In this document: one piece after another, positions 7,654 through 14,106 of the stretch
Layout of the letters: each line of letters opens with the position of its first letter
How positions within the stretch are numbered: position 1 is the stretch's first letter
NCBI GenBank assembly: GCA_001817055.1
Contig: MHHP01000018.1
Location: 1-29,337, forward strand
From: Candidatus Andersenbacteria bacterium RIFCSPHIGHO2_02_FULL_45_11
Lineage (GTDB): Bacteria; Patescibacteriota; Andersenbacteria; UBA10190
Direction: 5' to 3'
DNA length: 29,337 nucleotides
Position numbers and translations under genes: made by a program
Notes under the pieces: model-generated
Database searches by the model: none
Told to the model about the DNA's origin: nothing
What the model saw: only the letters and a program-made list of their open reading frames with translations

Positions 7654-8982
7654 TTATAGCATTTTGTACAGCTCTTTTGCCATATCCGCAATCAGCGCGA
7701 AAATGCGGCTTTGATACTTTGCATACCCGTGAGCAAGCGCGTAGGTTATTTGTTTATGAGCAATCTTTTCAATAAGCCGAGAGGCGACAAATGTTCTATA
7801 CGGAGTAAACACGGAATCAAAATCGCTTCTTCCATCCTTCACCTTATCTGCTACATATTTGCCAAGCGCTGCAGCCCAGGGCAAGCCAGATGCTGCTGCA
7901 ATATACGTAACAGATGCATCATCTTTATCTTGCCCCATAATCGGCAACAAATCTTTCGTGACTCCTAACATTCCGGGCCAGATAGATTCAAGTGGAAACT
8001 CAATGCCCGGAAACCGCTGCTCCATATACTTAAGCATCTTCCGTGCAATTGGCCTTGGAGCTTCCGGCCGCTCGTTCATCTCATATGTATATCGTAAATC
8101 AGCACCACCAATTAACATGCGATTATCGCCCGTTAAACGATAGTACTCATATACCAAATCTGTGTCCCATACCATCATTCTGTCTTGCGGAAATATTTGC
8201 TTGATCGCGTCATCGGAAAGAGGTTTTGTAATGCCCAAAAATGTCTGTATATGGTACAGCTGATAATCGAGCAATCCAAGTTGCAACGCAAAATGGTCTG
8301 CAGCCACCACAATATGCTTTGCCATAATCTTTTTACCGTTTGCGACAAGGCTACCCTTACCAAGAGAAGTTACTGCTGTATGCTCATAAATAACCACACC
8401 CTCGCCAACAAGAACATCTCGTAATGCCTGGCAATATAAATACGAATTCATACCAAACGTATCCGGATATCGAACACCTCCAAAGTATCCCTGAGCCCCT
8501 AACACTTCCGAGAGTCTCTCTTGTGTATACAGCGTACTTTCATACGAAAGCTGCTGGCGTGCAGCATGCTCTTCTTGGGTATGCTCAAATCCCCGCTTAT
8601 TAGTTCCAACAAACAACGAATCCTGCACCTCGTAATCACAATCAATCTTGTACTGTTCTATGTTGCTACGAATTGCATCAACGCCAGACACTACGAACTC
8701 CCAAATACGCTTAGCTTCTGTAGGACCGTAATTTTCAACAAGCGAAGAGAGTTCGATTTCAGAATCAGGGGTAATAAAGCCTGATGTTTTTCCGCTTGCA
8801 CCAGCACCACAAAAGTCTTTTTCAAGTATTACTGCTGCAATACCAGCCTTGTGCAGCTGCTGGGCACACATGAGCCCTGCCATGCCTCCACCCACAATTA
8901 CAATATCGCACACGAGATCTTGCTCAAGCGCCGTACCAGCACTCGGTTCTTTCTCTTGCTGCCAATATACGTCAGTATTCAT
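7654..8982 (-). CDS. FAD-dependent oxidoreductase of the DAO family
   Basis: This 442-aa protein has an N-terminal Rossmann motif DIVIVGGGMAGLMCAQQL (G31-G36) with E54 as the adenosine-ribose-binding acid, then the DAO-family pattern CGAGASGKTSGFI. The C-terminal FAD region includes WPGMLGVTKDLLPIMGQ and AAASGLPWAAALG. Such enzymes oxidise amines or amino acids (glycine oxidase and gamma-glutamylputrescine oxidase are relatives); the substrate here is unknown. The frame extends 49 residues further upstream, but these have no conserved features and lie inside the glycosyltransferase gene. The chosen ATG overlaps that gene's end by 11 nt and has TATACT 6 nt in front of it. Confidence 0.88.
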   Translation of the reverse strand: MNTDVYWQQEKEPSAGTALEQDLVCDIVIVGGGMAGLMCAQQLHKAGIAAVILEKDFCGAGASGKTSGFITPDSEIELSSLVENYGPTEAKRIWEFVVSGVDAIRSNIEQYKIDCDYEVQDSLFVGTNKRGFEHTQEEHAARQQLSYESTLYTQERLSEVLGAQGYFGGVRYPDTFGMNSYLYCQALRDVLVGEGVVIYEHTAVTSLGKGSLVANGKKIMAKHIVVAADHFALQLGLLDYQLYHIQTFLGITKPLSDDAIKQIFPQDRMMVWDTDLVYEYYRLTGDNRMLIGGADLRYTYEMNERPEAPRPIARKMLKYMEQRFPGIEFPLESIWPGMLGVTKDLLPIMGQDKDDASVTYIAAASGLPWAAALGKYVADKVKDGRSDFDSVFTPYRTFVASRLIEKIAHKQITYALAHGYAKYQSRIFALIADMAKELYKML

Positions 8983-10453
8983 ATTTTGAGTATACACGAA
9001 GGGGGTTTTGCCGATATCCGGTATTATTTGGAAAACGCATACTCTCTTGAAACGCCCCAAAACTGATGTCCGGGTAAACGTAATCCGTAAGTTGGTCCCG
9101 CAACACCCAAGAAACCTGTTGATCAACAATTTTTTCTACAGCGCTATAGGGCGGCAAAAAAGTATCTTTATCTTTTTCTGATATAAATGCATAGCGGTAC
9201 CATTGCGGATGCGACAAATCAAACGGCACATGATGCCCGGAAAGATACGGAACAATCACTGCTGCAGTAAACACTTCTTCGGCCAGCGGTACATGCTCCT
9301 GCAGAAAGTTCGCACTCTCCTCTACTGCCGTGCGTGCGAACATTCCGGTCCACGGTCGGATATATACCGAGTGCAGAGACCAGGCAGAAATACAGAGCAA
9401 TATCCCTACGAGAATATATTGCTTTCGCACACCGTGAAGCGATCCGAGTGCAACGGATCCTGCAAGGACAATAGGAGGAATAAAGTCGGCAAGATATTCT
9501 ACCAAGTGCGTCGGCCATAACCAATACAAAATCCCAAGCGTAGCTACCCAGCTCGCGTCGATAAGAACTCTGTGGTTTCGCAATACTGTGATACATATCA
9601 CTGCAAGCAGTGCGCCATACATCAATCCCATACGCACACTCTCTGCAAACATTCGATCAGCACTCCCCGCCCACGGGGTTATAGATTGGGAATGCACTAC
9701 AATATCACCGTACCCTGTACCCAGTGCATGCCACACGCCAGAAGAGCCATAGAGTACATACATCCATATAACCCACGGAATAACTATACTTATTACTCCA
9801 AGCAAAAATGGTTTTATTATTGACCATAATCCGTCTTTAGTATTGCGCAATACAACCCACGAAAGCATAAGAGGTACGCTTACTGCAATTGCGGTTTTAC
9901 GACTCATGTACGCAAGAGCAAAACAAACGCCAGCAAGAAAAATGCTTGTCATCCCGGACTTGACCCGGAATCCACGCACAAAGAAATATAAGCACGTAAC
10001 GGCAAACAAACTCGCAACAGCTTGCGTATGCCCAATAGTATAGAAAATAATACTGCCAGGGCCAAGCAGCCAGAGAACCGCACCAATATACGCAGTGCGT
10101 TTATTCATTACTAATTGCAACAGCAAAAAGAGAGGCACTACGGTTATAATGCTCGCAATACTATTTACTATCCTTGCAGCGAATACGGACTTGTGAGTTA
10201 CAGCCTCCCCAACTGTAAACAATAAAATCGGAACAGGTGCTTTTGTCAGCACATCCCCTGCAGACACTTTGCCTTCGAGTATTGTCCGCGCATCGTAGAG
10301 GTATGCACCTTCATCATTCGTAAATGGCTGATGCCACGCAAAAAACGCGTGAAGAAATATGCTTAAACCTATTGCTAGTAATCCCAGATACTTAATACGG
10401 TAACGCGGGAGTTGCAGTTGGGGTAGGTGTTGGCGTAGGCGTAGCAGAGGCAT
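8972..10453 (-). CDS. GT-C membrane glycosyltransferase (ArnT/PMT-like)
   Basis: This 493-aa polytopic protein should transfer a sugar from a polyprenyl-phosphate donor on the outer face of the membrane. It shows about a dozen hydrophobic helices. The first extracytoplasmic loop has PFTNDEGAYLYDARTILEG with the acidic pair D47-E48 typical of GT39/GT83 enzymes, and KAPVPILLF follows. The start is uncertain: the ATG at 10453 lies inside the Pro/Thr-repeat coding region of the upstream gene (62-nt overlap), while a TTG at 10477 would add 8 residues. Residues 160-169 (RGFRVKSGMT) are encoded by a piece of dispersed repeat. It sits in a cell-surface gene set. Confidence 0.85.
   Translation of the reverse strand: MPLLRLRQHLPQLQLPRYRIKYLGLLAIGLSIFLHAFFAWHQPFTNDEGAYLYDARTILEGKVSAGDVLTKAPVPILLFTVGEAVTHKSVFAARIVNSIASIITVVPLFLLLQLVMNKRTAYIGAVLWLLGPGSIIFYTIGHTQAVASLFAVTCLYFFVRGFRVKSGMTSIFLAGVCFALAYMSRKTAIAVSVPLMLSWVVLRNTKDGLWSIIKPFLLGVISIVIPWVIWMYVLYGSSGVWHALGTGYGDIVVHSQSITPWAGSADRMFAESVRMGLMYGALLAVICITVLRNHRVLIDASWVATLGILYWLWPTHLVEYLADFIPPIVLAGSVALGSLHGVRKQYILVGILLCISAWSLHSVYIRPWTGMFARTAVEESANFLQEHVPLAEEVFTAAVIVPYLSGHHVPFDLSHPQWYRYAFISEKDKDTFLPPYSAVEKIVDQQVSWVLRDQLTDYVYPDISFGAFQESMRFPNNTGYRQNPLRVYSKYEY
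8989..8994 (-). promoter_or_regulatory. -10 element of the FAD oxidoreductase, leaderless type
   Basis: TATACT on the minus strand ends 6 nt before the ATG at 8982, inside the last codons of the glycosyltransferase gene. No good -35 is seen (ATATCG at the 17-nt position). It is supported mainly by the identical arrangement at six other genes in the window. Confidence 0.5.
9948..9975. repeat. Dispersed repeat fragment inside the glycosyltransferase gene
   Basis: The sequence around TCATCCCGGACTTGACCCGG has the look of a short imperfect palindrome that recurs between genes in many bacterial genomes. Here it lies in frame in the GT-C gene and encodes RGFRVKSGMT, in a loop between two membrane helices. 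Only one copy is in this window, so repeat status rests on recognising the sequence type. Confidence 0.5.
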
Positions 10454-10745
10454 TTGGAGTTGGAGTTGAACTAGCAATAACTTGGAATGTCGTTACTACA
10501 TCTGCTGAACTCTCTGCGTTTTGAGTCTGACCACTGAACCTTAGGGTGTATGTTCCCGGATCCTGAAACACACTAGCCTTGATACTTCCACTGGCAGAAT
10601 AACTTTCAGCAGGAGGTGCAACTTGAGTCTTTAAAAACCTCCCATACATATTGCCAAGAAGAAGTAGTAGTATAACAGCGACAACAACTCCAATAATCGC
10701 AAGAAGTGATTGCTTTTGGGATGGATGAGAGAGGCTAATAGGCAT
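10392..10745 (-). CDS. Membrane-anchored protein with C-terminal Pro/Thr repeat
   Basis: This 117-aa protein has one transmembrane helix (about residues 14-31, LLAIIGVVVAVILLLLL) near the N-terminus. A short outward-facing beta-rich segment with PGTYTLRFSGQTQNAESS follows, resembling one Ig-like strand set. The tail consists of Pro-Thr repeats and ends ALPY. The Pro/Thr tail looks like a stalk or a glycosylation target. A longer frame adds 15 residues that overlap the NBR1-Ig gene; the ATG chosen is 14 nt past that gene's stop. The repeat-coding DNA doubles as the 5' end of the glycosyltransferase gene in another frame. I recognise no named family. The neighbours suggest a surface role. Confidence 0.7.
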   Translation of the reverse strand: MPISLSHPSQKQSLLAIIGVVVAVILLLLLGNMYGRFLKTQVAPPAESYSASGSIKASVFQDPGTYTLRFSGQTQNAESSADVVTTFQVIASSTPTPNASATPTPTPTPTATPALPY

Positions 10746-10759
10746 AGGGTATAGAAAAG

Positions 10760-11944
10760 TTAGTATGGTAGATGTTCCGGCTCTGCACACGATTGCATAC
10801 CACCTGGCTGTTTACCTGAAACGAAATCTTTAGCATATAGAGTAAGAAGCTCCCCAGTCGGCATACGCAAAGTCCAGTAGCCGCATGAAGGTGTCCCATT
10901 TCCATTAACCGCAATCGGTATATCTTGACCTAGCGTAAATATTGAATTTGCTAACGGACTCGTCATAATCGCTGTTAGAGAAATTGGCTTAGGTTGTATA
11001 GTATATGCGTCTGGGATAATTGTTGGTCCTCCGTCATACCCATTAATTGGCGGGGGCGTTATCGTTTGCCCGTCATACGGGTTTGGAACGTATGTTGACG
11101 TAGGAGTTTCAGTGGGCGTAGGAGTCGGTGTTGGCACTGTTCCTTTAAATACACGAATCGATTTCGTCGCTGTTTCTCCAAAATATTCCACATGCTCTTG
11201 GACCATCTTCCATCTGAACGGGATAACTTGCGATACTCCCGTAACTTTTGGTGCTGTAACATTCAAGTCAAACGTAACGCGGCCACCAGGTAATACTGGC
11301 TCATGCAAATATCCACGCGCTGTTCCCCAAACCCTGCTATTGCGATCTTTGTCGGAAGGCAATAAAGACCCAAGACGATAATCGCCAACTTCCCACGTTC
11401 GTTTGCTATTATTTTTCATTGTAACCTTTGCTGTAAACTTCTGCCCTTCAACAACACGACTCGGTATCCCCGTAATAGGGGCAATGTAATCCGCATTATT
11501 CGGACGCAACCGTACCTCTATTTTTCGCGTACAGATTGCACCAAAGAGTTGGCTGCCCTTGAGCATCTGCCAAGAAAATTTGTATGTTCCCGCCGTTGTA
11601 GGCGCTTTCGGGCGAAACGTAAAGGCCTCGCTTTGATCCTTTAAAGTATAAACACTTGGAAGATCTACGCTAGTAATACCCCACGTATTCCTATTGTATG
11701 CGATAGCGGGTGAACCAAGTTTAAATTTCTGACTCCGCCTCCACGTTACGGACCCTTTATTTCGTACGGTAACTATAGCAGCAAATTCTTCGTTAGCATA
11801 CACAGAACTAGGAGCACTGATAGACCCAAGGCACTGAGAGTTTAATTGCAAAGTATCAGCTCCATCAGTAGTTTGCGCATGGACAGCAAAAGCAAAAATC
11901 AGAAAAAGAGAACCTATTCCGCCAATCCAACCGATACGTTTCAT
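10760..11944 (-). CDS. Secreted protein with two NBR1-type Ig-like domains
   Basis: This 394-aa protein begins with a signal peptide (MKRIGWIGGI then FLIFAFAVHAQ, likely cleaved near residue 23). Two related Ig-like domains follow, at about 38-146 and 153-266. Each has the NBR1-Ig pattern of N-x-G/S-x-x-TW near the start and F-x-W-x-M (FSWQMLKG, FRWKMVQE) near the end. A Pro/Thr linker (269-284) leads to a further beta-rich domain (about 320-394) with two Cys. Such domains in bacteria occur in surface or secreted proteins and mediate protein or sugar contacts. No sortase motif or membrane anchor is seen. It heads the surface gene set and has its own leaderless-type promoter. Confidence 0.82.
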   Translation of the reverse strand: MKRIGWIGGIGSLFLIFAFAVHAQTTDGADTLQLNSQCLGSISAPSSVYANEEFAAIVTVRNKGSVTWRRSQKFKLGSPAIAYNRNTWGITSVDLPSVYTLKDQSEAFTFRPKAPTTAGTYKFSWQMLKGSQLFGAICTRKIEVRLRPNNADYIAPITGIPSRVVEGQKFTAKVTMKNNSKRTWEVGDYRLGSLLPSDKDRNSRVWGTARGYLHEPVLPGGRVTFDLNVTAPKVTGVSQVIPFRWKMVQEHVEYFGETATKSIRVFKGTVPTPTPTPTETPTSTYVPNPYDGQTITPPPINGYDGGPTIIPDAYTIQPKPISLTAIMTSPLANSIFTLGQDIPIAVNGNGTPSCGYWTLRMPTGELLTLYAKDFVSGKQPGGMQSCAEPEHLPY

Positions 11945-11951
11945 AAAAAGT

Positions 11952-11957
11952 AGTATA
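11952..11957 (-). promoter_or_regulatory. Extended -10 element of the NBR1-Ig gene, leaderless type
   Basis: On the minus strand TGG-TATACT forms an extended -10, ending 7 nt before the ATG at 11944. The -35 region is weak (GTCAGG at a 17-nt spacing), as expected when an extended -10 is present. A TTATCCACA lies just upstream (11982-11990). Confidence 0.6.
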
Positions 11958-11988
11958 CCACACAAAAAATCCCCCCCTGACTTATCCA

Positions 11989-12012
11989 CACTTCGACTCG
12001 CTCAGCGTAAAC
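11989..12012. repeat. Possible dispersed repeat fragment (CTTCGACTCGCTCAGCG type)
   Basis: CACTTCGACTCGCTCAGCG followed by TAAAC resembles one half of a palindromic repeat of the CTTCGAC...GCTCAG type that I recall from many bacterial genomes. It fills the gap between the mini-HepT stop (12014) and the NBR1-Ig promoter. No second copy is in the window. Confidence 0.35.
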
Positions 12013-12013
12013 A

Positions 12014-12169
12014 CTATTTCGCAGATTCGAGTTGTTTTTTCAGCACAGGAATATAATCTGTTACAGTATTCCAAACAAGTTCCAGATCAACTGCAAAATA
12101 CTCATGAGCAATAATATTCCTCATACCGGTGATGTTATGCCCCACTAAAACACTTGGGTCCTTACTCAT
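12014..12169 (-). CDS. Shortened HepT-like (HEPN, DUF86) protein
   Basis: This 51-aa frame encodes the C-terminal half of a HepT ribonuclease toxin: VGHNITGMRNIIAHEYF followed by AVDLELVWNTVTDYIPVLK. The catalytic RX4HXY motif is intact (R17, H22, Y24). Full HepT proteins are about 110-140 aa; the two N-terminal helices are absent and only MSKDPSV precedes the conserved part. Even so, an ATG overlaps the stop of the MNT gene upstream by ATGA, exactly as in complete MNT-HepT pairs. This looks like an internal deletion that kept start and frame. It may be an inactive remnant or a minimal domain. Family confident, activity unknown. Confidence 0.75.
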   Translation of the reverse strand: MSKDPSVLVGHNITGMRNIIAHEYFAVDLELVWNTVTDYIPVLKKQLESAK

Positions 12170-12453
12170 AAAATACGTATCTCTTCTTGCTCAATAAAAG
12201 ATTTCAGGCGTGGAGTAATGGATTTATAGGTAATCAGATCAACATCCCTGCCAAGTACATGCTCGAGTTTTTCTTTTAAATCTACCAAATCAAGAAGGGT
12301 TTTTTTGCCTTCAAACTCAATCAATATATCAACATCGCTCTCCGATGTTTCTTCTCCACGAACGTACGATCCAAACAGGGACGACCGTACAACATCTGCC
12401 TGCTGCAAGATTGGCACCACTTTTTCTTGAATGCTTTTGATTTGATCGGTCAT
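12166..12453 (-). CDS. MNT-type minimal nucleotidyltransferase antitoxin
   Basis: This 95-aa protein is a minimal nucleotidyltransferase with the motif GSYVRGEETSESDVDILIEF, where G28-S29 and the acidic pair D40 and D42 match the GSX10DXD antitoxin signature. In the characterised MntA-HepT system, the antitoxin silences HepT by adenylylating the tyrosine of the RX4HXY motif. The ATG at 12453 was chosen over a longer frame because it follows a strong promoter and an AGGGG at 11-15 nt upstream. The gene overlaps the shortened hepT. The MNT is complete while its partner is not. Confidence 0.88.
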   Translation of the reverse strand: MTDQIKSIQEKVVPILQQADVVRSSLFGSYVRGEETSESDVDILIEFEGKKTLLDLVDLKEKLEHVLGRDVDLITYKSITPRLKSFIEQEEIRIL

Positions 12454-12468
12454 AGATTTACTACCCCT

Positions 12469-12497
12469 ATAATAGCACAAATATAGTCTTTTTGCAA
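12469..12497 (-). promoter_or_regulatory. Promoter of the MNT/HepT pair
   Basis: On the minus strand TTGCAA (12492-12497), a 17-nt spacer and TATTAT (12469-12474) form a near-consensus promoter, improved by TGC directly before the -10 (extended -10). The leader before the ATG at 12453 would be about 9 nt. Confidence 0.7.
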
Positions 12498-12523
12498 AAA
12501 TCAAAACGAACAGCGCGTATATT

Positions 12524-12931
12524 CTACTTCGCAGTTGGATCCGCTTGCATCATGCCGAAAATATTTCCTTCCGTATCTTTACAATACGCAATCCAACCCA
12601 TCGTTGGAATCGCGTATTTTGGAACAACAGTTGTTCCACCAGCAGTATTCACACTTGTAAGCATGGCATCCAAATTTTCAACATCCATCGTACATACGAA
12701 TGCGTTTGTTGCCGCACCGTCCTCAGGCGCTGCTCCTTTACGCGGAACGAGTCCACCATCAATGCCGGGCCACTTACTCGTATCTTCGGACTTGTCTTTT
12801 CCTTTTGTCATTACCACCCAATACGGCATATCACCCCACTTCTGGATATCCCATCCAAATACATCGGAATAAAACTTGGACGCGCGAGCGGGATCTTCCG
12901 CATGAATCTCAAAATGCACCACTCTGTTCAT
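12524..12931 (-). CDS. VOC (glyoxalase/bleomycin-resistance fold) protein
   Basis: This 135-aa protein has the vicinal-oxygen-chelate pattern. It opens with RVVHFEIHAEDPARASKFYSDVFGW, a typical first beta-alpha-beta unit with H6. The second unit has AFVCTMDVENLDAMLTSVNTAGG and ends DTEGNIFGMMQ. The protein is one complete VOC unit pair. Members range from glyoxalases to antibiotic-binding proteins; the substrate here cannot be told. The position where many VOC enzymes have a metal-binding Glu (EGN) is present. It lies 12 nt after the zinc-ribbon gene, so the two are probably co-transcribed. Confidence 0.88.
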   Translation of the reverse strand: MNRVVHFEIHAEDPARASKFYSDVFGWDIQKWGDMPYWVVMTKGKDKSEDTSKWPGIDGGLVPRKGAAPEDGAATNAFVCTMDVENLDAMLTSVNTAGGTTVVPKYAIPTMGWIAYCKDTEGNIFGMMQADPTAK

Positions 12932-12943
12932 AAAAACATATAA

Positions 12944-13222
12944 TTAATGATTATTTGCATTCCAACGCTTCAGTTTTGGAATGTCTTTGGTAAAGTAGTT
13001 CGCAAGAAACTTGGGGAAATGCATTTCTTTCATTTTCCCTTTAACGAGCACGATCATATCTTCCGCCGTCATATCAGGATTACAGAATGCACCATTTTTG
13101 TAGCACTTACTGCAATATTCCTGAGTTTTGGATCCGTCAGCATTCGTACCACCGCCCTCGACATCTTTCGATAGGGGCATTCCACAACTCTGGCAAAACG
13201 GACCTTTTGGCATAAAGTTCAT
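12944..13222 (-). CDS. Small zinc-ribbon protein
   Basis: This 92-aa protein has FCQSCGMPL (C10, C13) and YCSKCYKNGAFC (C37, C40, C47), a four-cysteine zinc ribbon of the putative zinc-ribbon family often next to VOC or antirepressor genes. The second half is helical (AEDMIVLVKGKMKEM). Its ATG overlaps the BRO gene's stop by ATGA. A second ATG three codons in (13213) is equally possible. It could bind nucleic acid or protein; the function is not known. Confidence 0.8.
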   Translation of the reverse strand: MNFMPKGPFCQSCGMPLSKDVEGGGTNADGSKTQEYCSKCYKNGAFCNPDMTAEDMIVLVKGKMKEMHFPKFLANYFTKDIPKLKRWNANNH

Positions 13223-14079
13223 ATCTTTTTCTTAGGAATTAGTGTCTTTTTCTTCTTGGCAACTTTCAGAAAGTTTTTGTTTGTTACAACAGATTTACCA
13301 AGTCGTTTTTCTAGTTTTTTTCTCGCACCACCAGCAATATCGCCACCTGCCCTTGCGTCATTTCTAAGCTTCGCGACGCCTCTAGAATTTTCCGTCCGGT
13401 GAATTTCTGTTGTAGCTCGTTCTCCAAGCATATTAAAAATGAGTTCAAAATCATCCATATGATCACGCAAATTCTCTCGCTTAAGTCCCTTGAGCTTTTT
13501 ATATTCACTGGGAGTTACGCCAAACGTTGCCTTCGATATTTCCGCTGTTAAAATCTCATAGTCTCTTTGTTCGTTGGCACCTCTCTTATTCCATTCATCT
13601 GTAAGTTCTTCACGAATAGCGATTCCACGCATGCGCTTTTCGATCCAATCTTCGGAATATCCCTTTAATTTGTACAGCATGCGAGTTCTCTTCGTTGCCA
13701 ATTCTGGATTTTCTATTTCTTGCACTCTTTCATACCCGACTTTTGCCAGCCAGCGCTTGAATGGCTCGGCTTTAGGAGAAGGGACTGACTGAATGATGCG
13801 AAACATACCCTCCGTATTAGCACAATCAGTTTCGCGCATTTTCCCATCTTCAGCAGGTAATTTTAACTGTTCCCAAAACGGGAACGGTTGCGACATTTCC
13901 GTATCTCGCTCTTTCATTTTTGCCCAATAGGTTTTGGGTTGAGGGCTATTCGTAAGGACAGCGATTATATCTAAGATAGAAAACCACCATTCGTTTCTAT
14001 GGATAATCTTGCGAATCTTTGTACCTTTAAATATGACTACTTTTGCGGTATTCGTAAGGCCATTATGTTTTTCGTTCAT
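13219..14079 (-). CDS. BRO-N/antirepressor-type protein
   Basis: This 286-aa protein belongs to the phage-antirepressor-like BRO family. The N-terminal half carries the Bro-N pattern: KIRKIIHRNEWWFSILDIIAVLT, then YWAKMKERD, QLKLPAEDGKMRETDC and FRIIQSVPSPKAEPFKRWLA. A conserved second domain follows, with LKGYSEDWIEKRMRGI and ISKATFGVTPSEYKKLKGLKRENLRDHM, and the tail is Lys-rich (VAKKKKTLIPKKK). Family members are thought to bind DNA. A longer frame adds 68 residues with no conserved pattern, overlapping the divergent flavoprotein gene. The start codon is 27 bp from that gene's start. The gene is likely of phage or mobile origin. Confidence 0.85.
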   Translation of the reverse strand: MNEKHNGLTNTAKVVIFKGTKIRKIIHRNEWWFSILDIIAVLTNSPQPKTYWAKMKERDTEMSQPFPFWEQLKLPAEDGKMRETDCANTEGMFRIIQSVPSPKAEPFKRWLAKVGYERVQEIENPELATKRTRMLYKLKGYSEDWIEKRMRGIAIREELTDEWNKRGANEQRDYEILTAEISKATFGVTPSEYKKLKGLKRENLRDHMDDFELIFNMLGERATTEIHRTENSRGVAKLRNDARAGGDIAGGARKKLEKRLGKSVVTNKNFLKVAKKKKTLIPKKKI

Positions 14080-14106
14080 ATTACCAATATAGCATATACT
14101 CCATCT
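14080..14106. promoter_or_regulatory. 27-bp divergent promoter region with two leaderless -10 boxes
   Basis: Between the start codons of the BRO gene (14079, minus) and the flavoprotein (14107, plus) lie TATATT on the minus strand (14086-14091) and TATACT on the plus strand (14095-14100). Each ends 6 nt before its ATG. The polymerase footprints must overlap, so the two genes probably cannot fire at the same time. The -35 boxes would lie inside the opposite coding regions and are weak. Confidence 0.55.

Noticed and set aside
8983..9129. 49-residue N-terminal extension of the FAD oxidoreductase
   Set aside because: It lies within the glycosyltransferase coding region, and the Rossmann fold begins normally after the internal ATG.
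11982..11990. TTATCCACA, a perfect DnaA-box sequence, as a replication origin
   Set aside because: It is a single copy with no cluster, no AT-rich unwinding region and no dnaA/dnaN nearby; one chance hit in 29 kb is not surprising.
13999..14106. Upstream extension of the flavoprotein frame (36 more residues) and the mirror extension of the BRO frame (68 residues)
   Set aside because: The extensions overlap each other antisense, have no conserved sequence, and the ATGs with -10 boxes 6 nt upstream explain the starts.
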